Shown here: positions 1 to 7,741 of the stretch, in pieces
Numbering within the stretch: the first letter of the stretch is position 1
Layout of the letters: every line of letters begins with the position of its first letter
Assembly: GCA_020054675.1 (NCBI GenBank)
Contig: JAIHAL010000009.1
Coordinates: 1-64,000 of the forward strand
Direction of reading: 5' to 3'
Length of the DNA stretch: 64,000 bases
Origin: Oscillospiraceae bacterium
GTDB taxonomy: Bacteria > Bacillota > Clostridia > Oscillospirales > Ruminococcaceae
Program-made: the position numbers and the translations under genes
The notes under the pieces: generated by a model
What the model saw: the letters and a program-made list of their open reading frames with translations, nothing else
The model's database searches: none
What the model was told of the DNA's origin: nothing

Positions 1-69
1 TGATAGGCTGGGTGTGTAAGCATCGTGAGGTGTTTAGCTTGCCAGTACTAATCGGTCGAGGGCTTAACC
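1..69 (+). rRNA. rrl: 23S ribosomal RNA, 3' end (partial)
   Basis: The first ~69 bases match the conserved 3' end of bacterial 23S rRNA, including GTGTGTAAGCATCGTGAGG and GTACTAATCGGTCGAGGGCT. The rest of the gene lies upstream of the window. The exact 3' end is estimated from the conserved end of domain VI. A pyrimidine-rich spacer (about 70-171) with no recognisable gene follows before tRNA-Lys. Confidence 0.95.
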
Positions 70-171
70 TTTTCAATTAATTTCTATGTCCTTCCTTTCC
101 TTTCCTCTTTCTTTTACTTACTTCATTGTTCAGTTTTGAAGGTATTGCCTTCGCGGGTGGCCGTTGAAAAT

Positions 172-247
172 GCACCATTAGCTCAGTTGGTAGAGCAACT
201 GACTCTTAATCAGTGGGTCCTGGGTTCGAGTCCCCGATGGTGCACCA
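172..247 (+). tRNA. tRNA-Lys (anticodon CTT)
   Basis: A 76-nt cloverleaf with acceptor stem GCACCAT/ATGGTGC, a D arm, an anticodon stem ACTGA/TCAGT around loop CTCTTAA (anticodon CTT, Lys), a TTCGAGT T-loop and an encoded CCA end. The T stem has one apparent mismatch. It lies between 23S and 5S rRNA, so it is probably processed from the rRNA transcript. Confidence 0.95.
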
Positions 248-251
248 ATTT

Positions 252-326
252 GGCCCGTTGGTCAAGCGGTTAAGACTCCGCCCTCTCACGGCGGCAACAC
301 GAGTTCGAGTCTCGTACGGGTCACCA
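252..326 (+). tRNA. tRNA-Glu (anticodon CTC)
   Basis: A 75-nt cloverleaf with acceptor stem GGCCCGT/ACGGGTC, anticodon stem CCGCC/GGCGG around loop CTCTCAC (anticodon CTC, Glu), T-loop TTCGAGT and an encoded CCA. It starts 4 nt after tRNA-Lys. Both spacer tRNAs read G-ending codons. Confidence 0.95.
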
Positions 327-404
327 TAGTGACAAAAGCTTAACCGCTTTTAGTCCTTAAAGTTTTGGGAAAAGAATTTTTTGTGTTCTTTTTTCAAGAC
401 AGCA

Positions 405-515
<111 letters not shown>

Positions 516-592
516 GGGCCATTAGCTCAGTTGGTTAGAGCAACCGGCTCATAACCGGTCGGTCCGGGGTTCGAGTCCCTGATGGCCCACCA
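516..592 (+). tRNA. tRNA-Met (anticodon CAT)
   Basis: A 77-nt cloverleaf with acceptor stem GGGCCAT/ATGGCCC, anticodon stem ACCGG/CCGGT around loop CTCATAA (anticodon CAT) and an encoded CCA. The paired G1-C72 argues for elongator Met rather than initiator. A tRNA-Ile2 read by lysidine-modified CAT cannot be excluded, but the body resembles elongator Met. It abuts the 5S gene. Confidence 0.9.
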
Positions 593-600
593 ATTTTTTT

Positions 601-676
601 AGGGGTATAGCTCAGCTGGTAGAGCAGCGGTCTCCAAAACCGCGTGTCGTGAGTTCGATTCTTACTGCCCCTGCCA
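601..676 (+). tRNA. tRNA-Trp (anticodon CCA)
   Basis: A 76-nt cloverleaf with acceptor AGGGGTA/TGCCCCT, anticodon stem GCGGT/ACCGC around loop CTCCAAA (anticodon CCA, Trp), T stem GTGAG/CTTAC and an encoded CCA end. It is the last gene of the rRNA operon, just before a terminator. Confidence 0.95.
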
Positions 677-681
677 AAATT

Positions 682-708
682 CCGTAACCTTAAAGGTTGC
701 GGATTTTT
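682..708 (+). terminator. Rho-independent terminator of the rRNA/tRNA operon
   Basis: The inverted repeat CCGTAACCTT/AAAGGTTGCGG (one G-T pair) is followed by ATTTTTAT, just after the CCA of tRNA-Trp. Confidence 0.8.
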
Positions 709-731
709 ATATGATTTAATTTTGTAAAATA

Positions 732-760
732 AGCGGGTTAAGTTTTTGGCTTAACCCGCT
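732..760 (-). terminator. Hairpin terminator after the GH43 gene
   Basis: A perfect 11-bp stem, AGCGGGTTAAG/CTTAACCCGCT, lies downstream of the minus-strand gene that ends at 779. A T-rich run follows in the minus direction. It may act from both sides. Confidence 0.7.
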
Positions 761-778
761 ATAATTTTAAGCGTATAA

Positions 779-2377
779 TCATTTTGCTTCAAATTTCCAG
801 CTTCTGAAACGATATCCCGAACCTGAAAATACAAAGTAAATATCATGAACACCGGTTGCATTCTTTACCGGAACATCTATGTCAATGGGTGACTGATAAC
901 CGCCTGAAGCCGGAATATTCCCATAGGCAATAGACTCGCCGTTAGGATTGTCTAAGCATACTTTTACTGCGCCGCTGCTTTCTGAAGCAAATTTCATTAT
1001 GAGATTTTTAGCACCATTGCTGCCAAAATCAACGCCGCTTACTTTAATCCAGTCACCGCTGTCAATATCGCCGACTGAAATTATTTGCGGGTCGCCGGAG
1101 CTTTTTTTATCCTTTTCAATCGCCTTGATGCCGGCATTATTTGACATTGTTGCCGCAGGAATTTCTTCATACGGATTTAAATATTTTATTTGGGCAACAC
1201 CTTTTTTATCGGCTTTGACAGGTTCAAGGCTTCCATCTGAATTAACGATGATTTCATTTGCATTCGTGCTCCTGTATCCGCCTTTTACGCCTAAAGCATC
1301 CTGCAAAAGTGAAGCATGATAAAAAATATAATACTTGTCTGCAAATTTTGCAATGCAATGGTGATTGTTTCCGCCGGTGCCAAAAAAGTACCCCGGATTT
1401 TTTAATATGGAGCCTTTATATTCCCAAGGACCTTTTGGGCTGCTTGATGTCATATAAATAATTTCTCCGGCTTCCGGGATATTAGGACCTTTTGCCCCAT
1501 CTCTGCTGCTGAAATTAGAGCAATAAGAGTAATAATATGTATTTCCGATTTTGTTTATTCCGGAATCTTCAAACATAAAAGGAGCATCAATGGTTACCGC
1601 TTCACCGACAGTACTTATCATATCCTCGCCTAATTCTATTACCCTTGCCGTCATCGGATGTTCTTCTTTGCCTTGCGGGACTCCTCCGCCGAAATACATA
1701 TATGCTTTTCCGTCATCGTCAATCAATACTGCCGGGTCAAACATCCATAGTACCCCGGAGCAGTTTGGCGTCTGACTTGTTATTAAGGCTTTTCCGATAG
1801 GGTCGGTAAAAGGCCCTGTCGGGCTGTCGGATGACAATACCCCTATGCCTCCGCCGCTGTTTCCAAAATACAAAAAGAAACGGTCCTTTCCGTTTATTTT
1901 TTTCCAAACCGCAGCCGGTGCCCATGAATTCCTTGCCCATTTTGTCACTCCTTTAAGCCCTCCGACATGGATTTGACCATGGTCCGTCCAGTTTACCATA
2001 TCGGCGGAAGAAATGCAGCGCAAGCTGTCAATTGCCCCATAAGTATTTTCTTTTAATTTCCCGCTTCCGTCATACATGTATACGTCTTGAGTCATATACA
2101 CATATATTCTTCCGTTATACTCCATTGCAAACGGGTCTGCGCCATAATCCTGAGTTATTAAAGGATTATTCTCCCCTTCCTTTTTTGCCGGCTCAGAAAG
2201 CTTAAGGCCTTCAAATTTTTTTGCTATTGCCTCGCCGGAAGATTCTGACGAGGTTTGTGCTGAATTTGTTTCTTTGGTTTCCATACTTTCGCCATTCCTT
2301 TCACAACTTGTTCCTAAAATCAGCATAAAAGAGCAAACGGCGGCAATTATATGCCGCATGCAAATCTTTTTTCCCAT
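779..2377 (-). CDS. Secreted GH43 glycosidase lipoprotein with C-terminal CBM6-like module
   Basis: 532 residues. An N-terminal lipoprotein signal ends in LGTSC, so Cys25 would be acylated and the enzyme held on the outer face of the membrane. A Ser/Thr-rich linker leads to a five-bladed GH43 propeller (about 75-400). Candidate catalytic residues are Asp81 in GADPFA (base), Asp214 in FDPAV (pKa modulator) and Glu270 in FEDSG (acid). Residues 420-532 resemble CBM6. Known GH43-CBM6 enzymes remove arabinose or xylose from arabinoxylan. The exact substrate is inferred. The ATG at 2377 is chosen because GGGAGG lies 6 nt upstream; the ATG at 2383 sits directly against it. A 21-bp direct repeat upstream, shared with the operon at 54690, suggests AraC-type control. 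Confidence 0.88.
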   Translation of the reverse strand: MGKKICMRHIIAAVCSFMLILGTSCERNGESMETKETNSAQTSSESSGEAIAKKFEGLKLSEPAKKEGENNPLITQDYGADPFAMEYNGRIYVYMTQDVYMYDGSGKLKENTYGAIDSLRCISSADMVNWTDHGQIHVGGLKGVTKWARNSWAPAAVWKKINGKDRFFLYFGNSGGGIGVLSSDSPTGPFTDPIGKALITSQTPNCSGVLWMFDPAVLIDDDGKAYMYFGGGVPQGKEEHPMTARVIELGEDMISTVGEAVTIDAPFMFEDSGINKIGNTYYYSYCSNFSSRDGAKGPNIPEAGEIIYMTSSSPKGPWEYKGSILKNPGYFFGTGGNNHHCIAKFADKYYIFYHASLLQDALGVKGGYRSTNANEIIVNSDGSLEPVKADKKGVAQIKYLNPYEEIPAATMSNNAGIKAIEKDKKSSGDPQIISVGDIDSGDWIKVSGVDFGSNGAKNLIMKFASESSGAVKVCLDNPNGESIAYGNIPASGGYQSPIDIDVPVKNATGVHDIYFVFSGSGYRFRSWKFEAK

Positions 2378-2442
2378 AAACATCCTCCCACTAAAATATA
2401 CTTTAAAGCAATGGAAATTTAATTTATGGTATGTCAAATAAT

Positions 2443-2505
2443 AGTTTAAAGTATTTAACAGTAGATTTCCAATCATATATTTCTATTTTTTGCTCATATA
2501 TTGCT
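2443..2505 (-). promoter_or_regulatory. AraC-type tandem site upstream of the GH43 gene
   Basis: Read on the minus strand, AGCAATATATGAGC (2492-2505) and AGAAATATATGATT (2471-2484) form a direct repeat with exactly 21 bp offset, about 95 bp upstream of the start. A -10-like TAAACT (2443-2448) follows 22 nt after the second copy. The same arrangement occurs at 54577-54639 next to an AraC-family gene. The repeat is seen; regulator binding is inferred. Confidence 0.6.
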
Positions 2506-2528
2506 ATTTTTATTTTGGGGAAATTAAA

Positions 2529-2560
2529 ATCCCTCATAAGGATTAAACCTTATGGGGGAT
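2529..2560 (-). terminator. Terminator of the chemoreceptor gene
   Basis: A 13-bp stem (2529-2541 with 2548-2560, one G-T pair), followed in the minus direction by TTTAATTT, 3 nt after the stop of the chemoreceptor gene. Confidence 0.8.
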
Positions 2561-2563
2561 TAA

Positions 2564-4282
2564 TTACATCAGATTGAATTTGTTTATTTCCCGTTTCAGC
2601 ATATTAGCCTGTCCGGAAAGCTCTTCGCTTGAAGCGGCATTTTCTTCGGCCGTTGCGGAATTGTTTTGAACTACGGTCAAGATTTGGTCAAGGCCCTGTT
2701 TTATTTGATTTATTGCCAATTCCTGCGATGAGGATGCGGCATTTATTTTTTCTATCAGGTCTTTTACAAGCATGGAGTTTTCCGAAACGCTTTCAAGCGA
2801 TTTTGCGGTTTCGTTTGCGGTTTTTGAGCCTTCCGAAACTGCTTTTATAGATTTTTGGATTAAGACGGTGGTCTGTTTTGCGGCATCGGCGGATTTGCTT
2901 GCCAAGTTTCTTACTTCATCCGCTACAACTGCAAAGCCTTTTCCGGCGGTTCCGGCGCGCGCCGCCTCAACCGCGGCATTGAGGGCGAGAATGTTGGTCT
3001 GGAATGCAATTTCATCAATTACGCTGATGATTTTTCCGATTTCGCTTGAAGAAACGCTTATGTCGTTCATTGATTCAAGCATGCGCTTCATGTATGAATT
3101 GCTTTCTTCAATTCTTAAAACGGTGTTTTCAACATATTCGGTAGCATGCCTTGTATTTTCTGCATTTTTATGCACGCTGTCGGAAACGTCAATGACTGAT
3201 GCCGAAAGCTGTTCGATAGTGCTTGCCTGTTCGGTTGCGCCCTGCGAGATTGTCTGCGCGCTTGCGGAAACCTGTTCGGCGCCGACATTGACTTCATCTG
3301 CGGCAACAAGTATGTTTTTAAGCGTTTGGCTGAGCGATGAGGATATTTTCAGCAAAGCATCTTTAATTGAAGCAAATTCGCCGGCATAATCGTTGGAAAG
3401 TTCTATATTCATATCGCCGTCTGCTATTTTTTCAAGGACTTCCGCAATTTCCTTTATGTAATCCGAATAGCTTTGCAGCCTTGTCAGCATATGCGCAATA
3501 GCTTCGCAAAGCTGGCCAAGCTCGTCCTTTGCAAGCTTTGATTCGTCAATTTCTATTGACAAATCCCCGTCGGCGATTCGTTTGCTTATTCCCGTTGCAT
3601 AAAGGATGTTTTTCTTTAAATATCTTATTATAAATATAGCAAAAGCAAAGATGATTAAAATAATTCCTGCAACAACTGCTGATGATACTGCTGCACTGAA
3701 TGTCACAGTTCTTCCTATTTCTTCGGATTGCTTATTAGCATAGCTTTCCAAAAGCTCGGTCATGGAGTTTATTTGTTCCCTTGCGCTGTCAAAGCTTTTA
3801 ATCTTTGCATCAATGTCGCCTTTGCCGGTGTTGATGTCATATGCTTCCTTCCATGCTTTAAAATCGGACTGGAAATTTGCATATAGCTGTTCAAATGTAA
3901 TCCCCGCGCTGTAATCGGTGAAATGGCTGTAAAGCTCCGTATTCTTTTTGGCGTTTTCGGCGGCTTGCGAAATTCTTTCCTCTACCTGTGCGGCATTTTC
4001 GTTGTAGGAATCAATAAGCTCCTTTTTCTTTTCGGCAGAAAGCTTATCTCCGCTTAGCACAAGTTCCTTTTCGGCTACATCCGCCTGATAAAAATCCCTG
4101 TCGGCATTGAGTATCAGCGCCGTATTTACAAAAGCCTCATCATAAAGCGCCTTGCGGGATTCTTTGCCTATGGTTTCGGTAGCATAAACAAAAAACAAAA
4201 GAAAGGCAACCAAGGCTATTGTCATAGGAAGGACTATAAGCCATAATTTTTTGGAGATTTTTAAATTTTTCAAAATTGTCAT
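2564..4282 (-). CDS. Methyl-accepting chemotaxis protein
   Basis: 572 residues. Transmembrane helices at about 14-34 and 196-219 enclose an external, mainly helical sensor region (four-helix-bundle type). A HAMP linker follows (about 220-275), then a long cytoplasmic coiled coil whose tip contains the conserved [18 protein letters not shown] and VADEVRNLA motifs. This is the universal MCP signalling tip that contacts CheA and CheW. The ligand is unknown; in this context a sugar or plant-derived signal is possible but not shown. The gene is monocistronic, with a clear promoter at 4317-4345 and a terminator at 2529-2560. No other chemotaxis or flagellar gene is in the window. Confidence 0.95.
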   Translation of the reverse strand: MTILKNLKISKKLWLIVLPMTIALVAFLLFFVYATETIGKESRKALYDEAFVNTALILNADRDFYQADVAEKELVLSGDKLSAEKKKELIDSYNENAAQVEERISQAAENAKKNTELYSHFTDYSAGITFEQLYANFQSDFKAWKEAYDINTGKGDIDAKIKSFDSAREQINSMTELLESYANKQSEEIGRTVTFSAAVSSAVVAGIILIIFAFAIFIIRYLKKNILYATGISKRIADGDLSIEIDESKLAKDELGQLCEAIAHMLTRLQSYSDYIKEIAEVLEKIADGDMNIELSNDYAGEFASIKDALLKISSSLSQTLKNILVAADEVNVGAEQVSASAQTISQGATEQASTIEQLSASVIDVSDSVHKNAENTRHATEYVENTVLRIEESNSYMKRMLESMNDISVSSSEIGKIISVIDEIAFQTNILALNAAVEAARAGTAGKGFAVVADEVRNLASKSADAAKQTTVLIQKSIKAVSEGSKTANETAKSLESVSENSMLVKDLIEKINAASSSQELAINQIKQGLDQILTVVQNNSATAEENAASSEELSGQANMLKREINKFNLM

Positions 4283-4316
4283 TTAAATCACCAGCCAATT
4301 TATTTTATTTTTATAA

Positions 4317-4345
4317 ATTATACTATATATTTTTTCAAAATTCAA
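4317..4345 (-). promoter_or_regulatory. Sigma-A-type promoter for the chemoreceptor gene
   Basis: On the minus strand, TTGAAT (4340-4345) and TATAAT (4317-4322) are separated by 17 nt, about 35 nt upstream of the ATG. Confidence 0.65.
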
Positions 4346-4369
4346 CAAATTTTACATTTTATAAAAAAA

Positions 4370-4398
4370 TCCCGCACGGGAATTTTTACCGTGCGGGA
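4370..4398 (-). terminator. Terminator of the MATE gene
   Basis: A stem TCCCGCACGG/CCGTGCGGGA with a 9-nt loop, followed in the minus direction by a run of seven T. It lies about 45 nt past the MATE stop codon. Confidence 0.9.
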
Positions 4399-4444
4399 AG
4401 GGGATGTTGCATCTATTTTTCAAAAAATTTATTTTTTATAAAAC

Positions 4445-5809
4445 TTACCCGATAGGTTTAATTTCCTTTACATAGACATACCGCATAAAGATGGAGCTGA
4501 ATGTTACCGAGGCTATTTCAGCTATGGGGAAGGACCACCATACGGCGTTAACATCTCCTGTAAGAGAAAGCAAAAACGCCGCGGGCAGAAGCACCACAAG
4601 CTGCCTTACAACAGATACGGTAAGGCTTAAAATTCCGTTGCCGAGAGCTTGAAAAACAGAACCGGCAACTATGCAAAATCCTGCAAACAAAAAGCTGAAG
4701 CTTATGGTTTTTAAGGCGGAAACACCTATGGACAGCATTTCATCGCTTGCATTGAACATCATCAGCAGCTTGTCCGGGAAAAGCTGAAACACTCCAAAGC
4801 CTATAAGCATTATGCAGACTGCATAGGTTACCGCAAGCTTTATGGTTTTTATAATCCTCTCTCTTTTCCTGGCACCAAAATTGTAGGAAATTATCGGCAC
4901 CATGCCGTTGTTGAGCCCGAAAATCGGCATAAAAATAAAACTTTGCAGCTTGAAATAAACTCCAAAAACCGCTGTTGCGGTTGATGTGAACGAAATCAAA
5001 ATCCTGTTCATGCCGTAAGTCATTACGGAGCCTATTGAAAGCATTATTATTGAGGGGATTCCAACCGCATAAATCTTTTTGATTATATTTGCGTCCGGCC
5101 TGAAGCCTTTAAAGGAAATCTTAATTTCATGGTTTTTCTTTACATTGAAATAAAGTGCAAGAAGCATGGCGCAGATTTGCCCCATAACGGTTGCAATGGC
5201 GGCTCCGGCAACGCCCATTTTCGGAAATCCGAACCATCCGAAAATAAAAATGGGGTCGAATATGATGTTTATTATTGCGCCTGTGGATTGAGTTATCATG
5301 GTGTAAATTGTCTTTCCGGTGGATTGCAGCAGCCTTTCAAAGGTTATCTGTCCAAAAGCTCCGAAAGAAAAAAGCAGGCAAATAAAAAGATAGCTTTTGC
5401 CGTATCCTATTATTTCTGGGATATTCGTTTGGGTTTTAAAGAAAATTTCCGAGCCGAAGATTCCAAAAAGGGCAAAAAGGATAAAATTTAGAAAGGCAAG
5501 AAAAATCCCATTGTCGGCGGCCTTGTTTGCGTTTTCGAAATTCTTTTCGCCAAGACTTCTTGAAAGCAGTGCATTTATGCCTACTCCCGTACCGGCGCCG
5601 AATGCCACCATAAGGTTTTGCACCGGAAAGGCAAGTGAAACAGCTGTCAGGGCATTTTCGTTTATCTGTGCCACAAAAATGCTGTCCACGATGTTGTAAA
5701 GCGCCTGCACGAGCATGGAAATCATTATCGGTATCGACATTGAAAGCAGGAGTTTATTTTCGGGCATAATGCCCATTTTATTTTCGGTTTGAATTTTTGT
5801 GTCTTCCAT
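4445..5809 (-). CDS. MATE-family multidrug/toxin exporter
   Basis: 454 residues with about 12 hydrophobic segments, the usual size and topology of MATE (MOP superfamily) cation-driven antiporters. The start region has the typical pattern LSMSIPIMISMLVQALYNIV followed by DSIFVAQ, and the two halves are pseudo-repeats. MATE proteins expel drugs, dyes or metabolites using Na+ or H+ gradients; the substrate here is unknown. The ATG at 5809 is preferred, with GTGAGG 7 nt upstream. An in-frame GTG at 5821 would add four residues but lies inside that binding site. A perfect 42-nt inverted repeat overlaps the ribosome binding site and is probably the control element. Confidence 0.93.
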   Translation of the reverse strand: MEDTKIQTENKMGIMPENKLLLSMSIPIMISMLVQALYNIVDSIFVAQINENALTAVSLAFPVQNLMVAFGAGTGVGINALLSRSLGEKNFENANKAADNGIFLAFLNFILFALFGIFGSEIFFKTQTNIPEIIGYGKSYLFICLLFSFGAFGQITFERLLQSTGKTIYTMITQSTGAIINIIFDPIFIFGWFGFPKMGVAGAAIATVMGQICAMLLALYFNVKKNHEIKISFKGFRPDANIIKKIYAVGIPSIIMLSIGSVMTYGMNRILISFTSTATAVFGVYFKLQSFIFMPIFGLNNGMVPIISYNFGARKRERIIKTIKLAVTYAVCIMLIGFGVFQLFPDKLLMMFNASDEMLSIGVSALKTISFSFLFAGFCIVAGSVFQALGNGILSLTVSVVRQLVVLLPAAFLLSLTGDVNAVWWSFPIAEIASVTFSSIFMRYVYVKEIKPIG

Positions 5810-5818
5810 CTTAAACCT

Positions 5819-5860
5819 CACTTATAATAATAGTTGCGAAAGCAACTATTATTATAAGTG
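5819..5860 (-). promoter_or_regulatory. Perfect 19-bp inverted repeat upstream of the MATE gene
   Basis: Two 19-nt arms (5819-5837 and 5842-5860) flank a GAAA tetraloop with no mismatch. The inner part is ATAGTTGC-N4-GCAACTAT, the kind of palindrome bound by MarR-family repressors. The outer arm reaches the ribosome binding site of the MATE gene. It could act as a DNA operator, as an RNA hairpin that masks translation, or both. The symmetry is seen; the role is inferred. Confidence 0.7.
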
Positions 5861-5879
5861 AAAAATCAAATCCTGTCAA

Positions 5880-6600
5880 TGATTTAGATGTTAGAGATTA
5901 AAGGTTAGAAGTTAGAGGTGGGGATTTTTACTTTTTTAGTGGGGTGACTCCGTCCCTTTTAGTAGTTAGTTGTTAGAAGTTAGAGGTTAGTTTTGTCCTT
6001 TTATTTTTTCATAGGGGGGGGGACTCCGTCCCCCCCTTCTTGATTTTTAAAGATAATCAAATTTTTTTCCCCCCTGCCTACTTTTCTTCACCAGCGAAGA
6101 AAAGTAGGCAAAAGACGCCGCCCTGCGGGGCTTTCATGCGTCTACATTCGCCTATTCGCCGGCAACCTTGGTGCTCACTACTCCAATTTTACGACGAAAA
6201 GCAGGTCTTTTATTTTGCTTGCCTTAATAACTTCATCAGCGGAAAGTCTTTTCTTATTAAGGTGGGGTACTTTTTCTAACATCTAACGTCTAACAACTAA
6301 CTACTAAAAGTGTCATCTTCAAGAAAAGCAGCCGAGCTTGGCCCTTTTAGTTTTTAGTCGTTAGTTGTTAGCCGTTAGTTGACGGTAAATTAAGACAAAA
6401 CTTGAAAGTTAAAATCACCAAAACTAACTACTAACAACTATAAACTAACTACTAAAAAGGCAAAAAGTCACTGGGGGTTGCTTGATAACTTTATTTGCTT
6501 TAAAAGCAAGTGAAGGGGGCAAAGCCTCCTTCAAAACAAAGCAAGACAACAAAACTAACTACTAAAAAAGTGAACCATATTCTTATTAAACGCTGAAAAA
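5880..6600. repeat. Non-coding region with dispersed TTAG/CTAA repeats
   Basis: About 0.8 kb between the MATE gene and spoIID lacks a credible gene. It holds degenerate TTAGTTGTTAG-type tracts near 5887-5992 and 6346-6382 and their complements near 6277-6309, 6421-6457 and 6553-6567. The 15-mer AACTAACTACTAAAA occurs at 6295, 6443 and 6553, and inverted at 5957-5971. The phrase GACTCCGTCCC occurs near 5945 and 6022, the second inside a G-run/C-run hairpin. Purpose unknown. Confidence 0.7.
6075..6110. repeat. Perfect 15-bp hairpin in the repeat region
   Basis: The arms TGCCTACTTTTCTTC and GAAGAAAAGTAGGCA flank a 6-nt loop. It sits inside the repeat-rich gap and is followed by a GC-rich stretch (6111-6150). 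It has no T-run of a classic terminator and may mark a mobile or regulatory element. Confidence 0.6.
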
Positions 6601-6620
6601 TCAAAAATAAAAAATATTTT

Positions 6621-7640
6621 TTACTTTAAAACCTTGATTTGCGCTCCTTTATAATAATGCTCTAAAATCTCTTTATATGTTTTGCCTTCATTTGCCATGG
6701 CATTTGCCCCGTACTGGCTAAGTCCTACTCCGTGGCCGTAACCTTTTGTGGTAATTGTGAATTTATCCGTATCGGGGGAATAATTCACTTCAAAATTTGC
6801 CGAACGCAGGGAAAGAAGCGTTCTGAAATCCATTCCGCTGATTTCAATTCCTCCGGCGTTTAATTTTATAATGGTTCCGGAAGAGCTCCTTTGGGTTATT
6901 GTAATCCATTGTGATTTGTCTTCGGGGAGGTTTATATCCGGATATTTTGTTTTAAGCCTTGCCGAAAGTTCGGCGGAAGTGAATTCGCTTTGCTTTAAAA
7001 AATCTGGGGACGAAATATCCTCAGTGCTGTCGACGGGAACAAGATAATCCACCTTTGTGCCCCAAACGACTTCGGCGCTTTCGGTTGTTCCGCCGGACAT
7101 TGAATGAAAGGCGGCTATTATCGGCTCATCGTTGTAAACAAGGATTTCGTTTAAAACCTCATCTACGGCCTCCGAGATTTTAGAATAATTCTCTTCAAAA
7201 TTTTCGCCGTAAAATTCTTTTGCCTGTTCTTTTGTGAAAAAAGCTTGGTATTTTGTAAAATCGTTTGAAAAATAAGCGCCTTTAAGTTCAGCGGTCGGGG
7301 AGGCAAGCTCCCTTTGCTTTTGCCTTGCGGCATATGTATGCGCCGCCACAGCCTGGGCTTTCAGCGCCTCTTTGTGGAATGATGCCGGCATTTCGGCGCA
7401 GACTGCTCCGATAAGATAATCCCTTGCGGAAAGTTTTAACACATCACCGCTTTTGGTGTCAAGCACAAGGTATTCTTCGTCTGATGAAGGCGTTTCTGCA
7501 AGAGAAGAAATTTGACTTTCAAAAGAGCTTCCAGAAGAAGATTCGTCCGAAAGGCTGTCCGGCCTTTTGAGCAGCGAAATTGCGGGGATTGCAACCATCA
7601 GCAGGGCAAAGATTAAAAGTATGCCTATGTATTGCTTCAT
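6621..7640 (-). CDS. spoIID: Stage II sporulation protein D (peptidoglycan lytic transglycosylase)
   Basis: 339 residues, close to Bacillus SpoIID. One N-terminal membrane anchor (about 4-25) and a Ser-rich stretch precede the SpoIID domain with YLIGAVCAEMPASFHKEALK. The Glu in AEMP matches the catalytic Glu of the family. AQAVAAHTYA and the C-terminal GYGHGVGLSQYGANAMA are also typical. In the DMP complex (SpoIID-SpoIIM-SpoIIP) it cleaves septal peptidoglycan during engulfment of the forespore, which implies endospore formation. GGAGAG lies upstream of the ATG. No SpoIIIE-side partner genes are in the window, and a sigma-E promoter could not be confirmed by eye. It is divergent from citrate synthase. 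Confidence 0.93.
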   Translation of the reverse strand: MKQYIGILLIFALLMVAIPAISLLKRPDSLSDESSSGSSFESQISSLAETPSSDEEYLVLDTKSGDVLKLSARDYLIGAVCAEMPASFHKEALKAQAVAAHTYAARQKQRELASPTAELKGAYFSNDFTKYQAFFTKEQAKEFYGENFEENYSKISEAVDEVLNEILVYNDEPIIAAFHSMSGGTTESAEVVWGTKVDYLVPVDSTEDISSPDFLKQSEFTSAELSARLKTKYPDINLPEDKSQWITITQRSSSGTIIKLNAGGIEISGMDFRTLLSLRSANFEVNYSPDTDKFTITTKGYGHGVGLSQYGANAMANEGKTYKEILEHYYKGAQIKVLK

Positions 7641-7672
7641 GAATTTTTACTCTCCTTTTCTGTTATTTTTTC

Positions 7673-7701
7673 TTGACAAGATTTCTTTTTTATTATAAAA
7701 T
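7673..7701 (+). promoter_or_regulatory. Promoter for citrate synthase
   Basis: TTGACA (7673-7678), 17 nt, TAAAAT (7696-7701), about 40 nt upstream of the ATG. The ribosome binding site is GAAAGGAG. Confidence 0.75.
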
Positions 7702-7741
7702 AAAATTTAAGTTCACTTTTGTTTGAAAGGAGTTTGGATGA

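Noticed and set aside
2772..3389. Plus-strand frame of 205 codons opposite the chemoreceptor
   Set aside because: Mirror of the coiled-coil coding strand; Ser/Ala-rich translation without motif.
6040..6279. Open frame of 79 codons in the repeat-rich gap
   Set aside because: It reads through a perfect hairpin and low-complexity DNA, has no ribosome binding site, and its composition is unlike a protein.
5880..6600. CRISPR array in the TTAG/CTAA region
   Set aside because: The repeats are degenerate, occur in both orientations and have no regular spacers; no cas gene is near.
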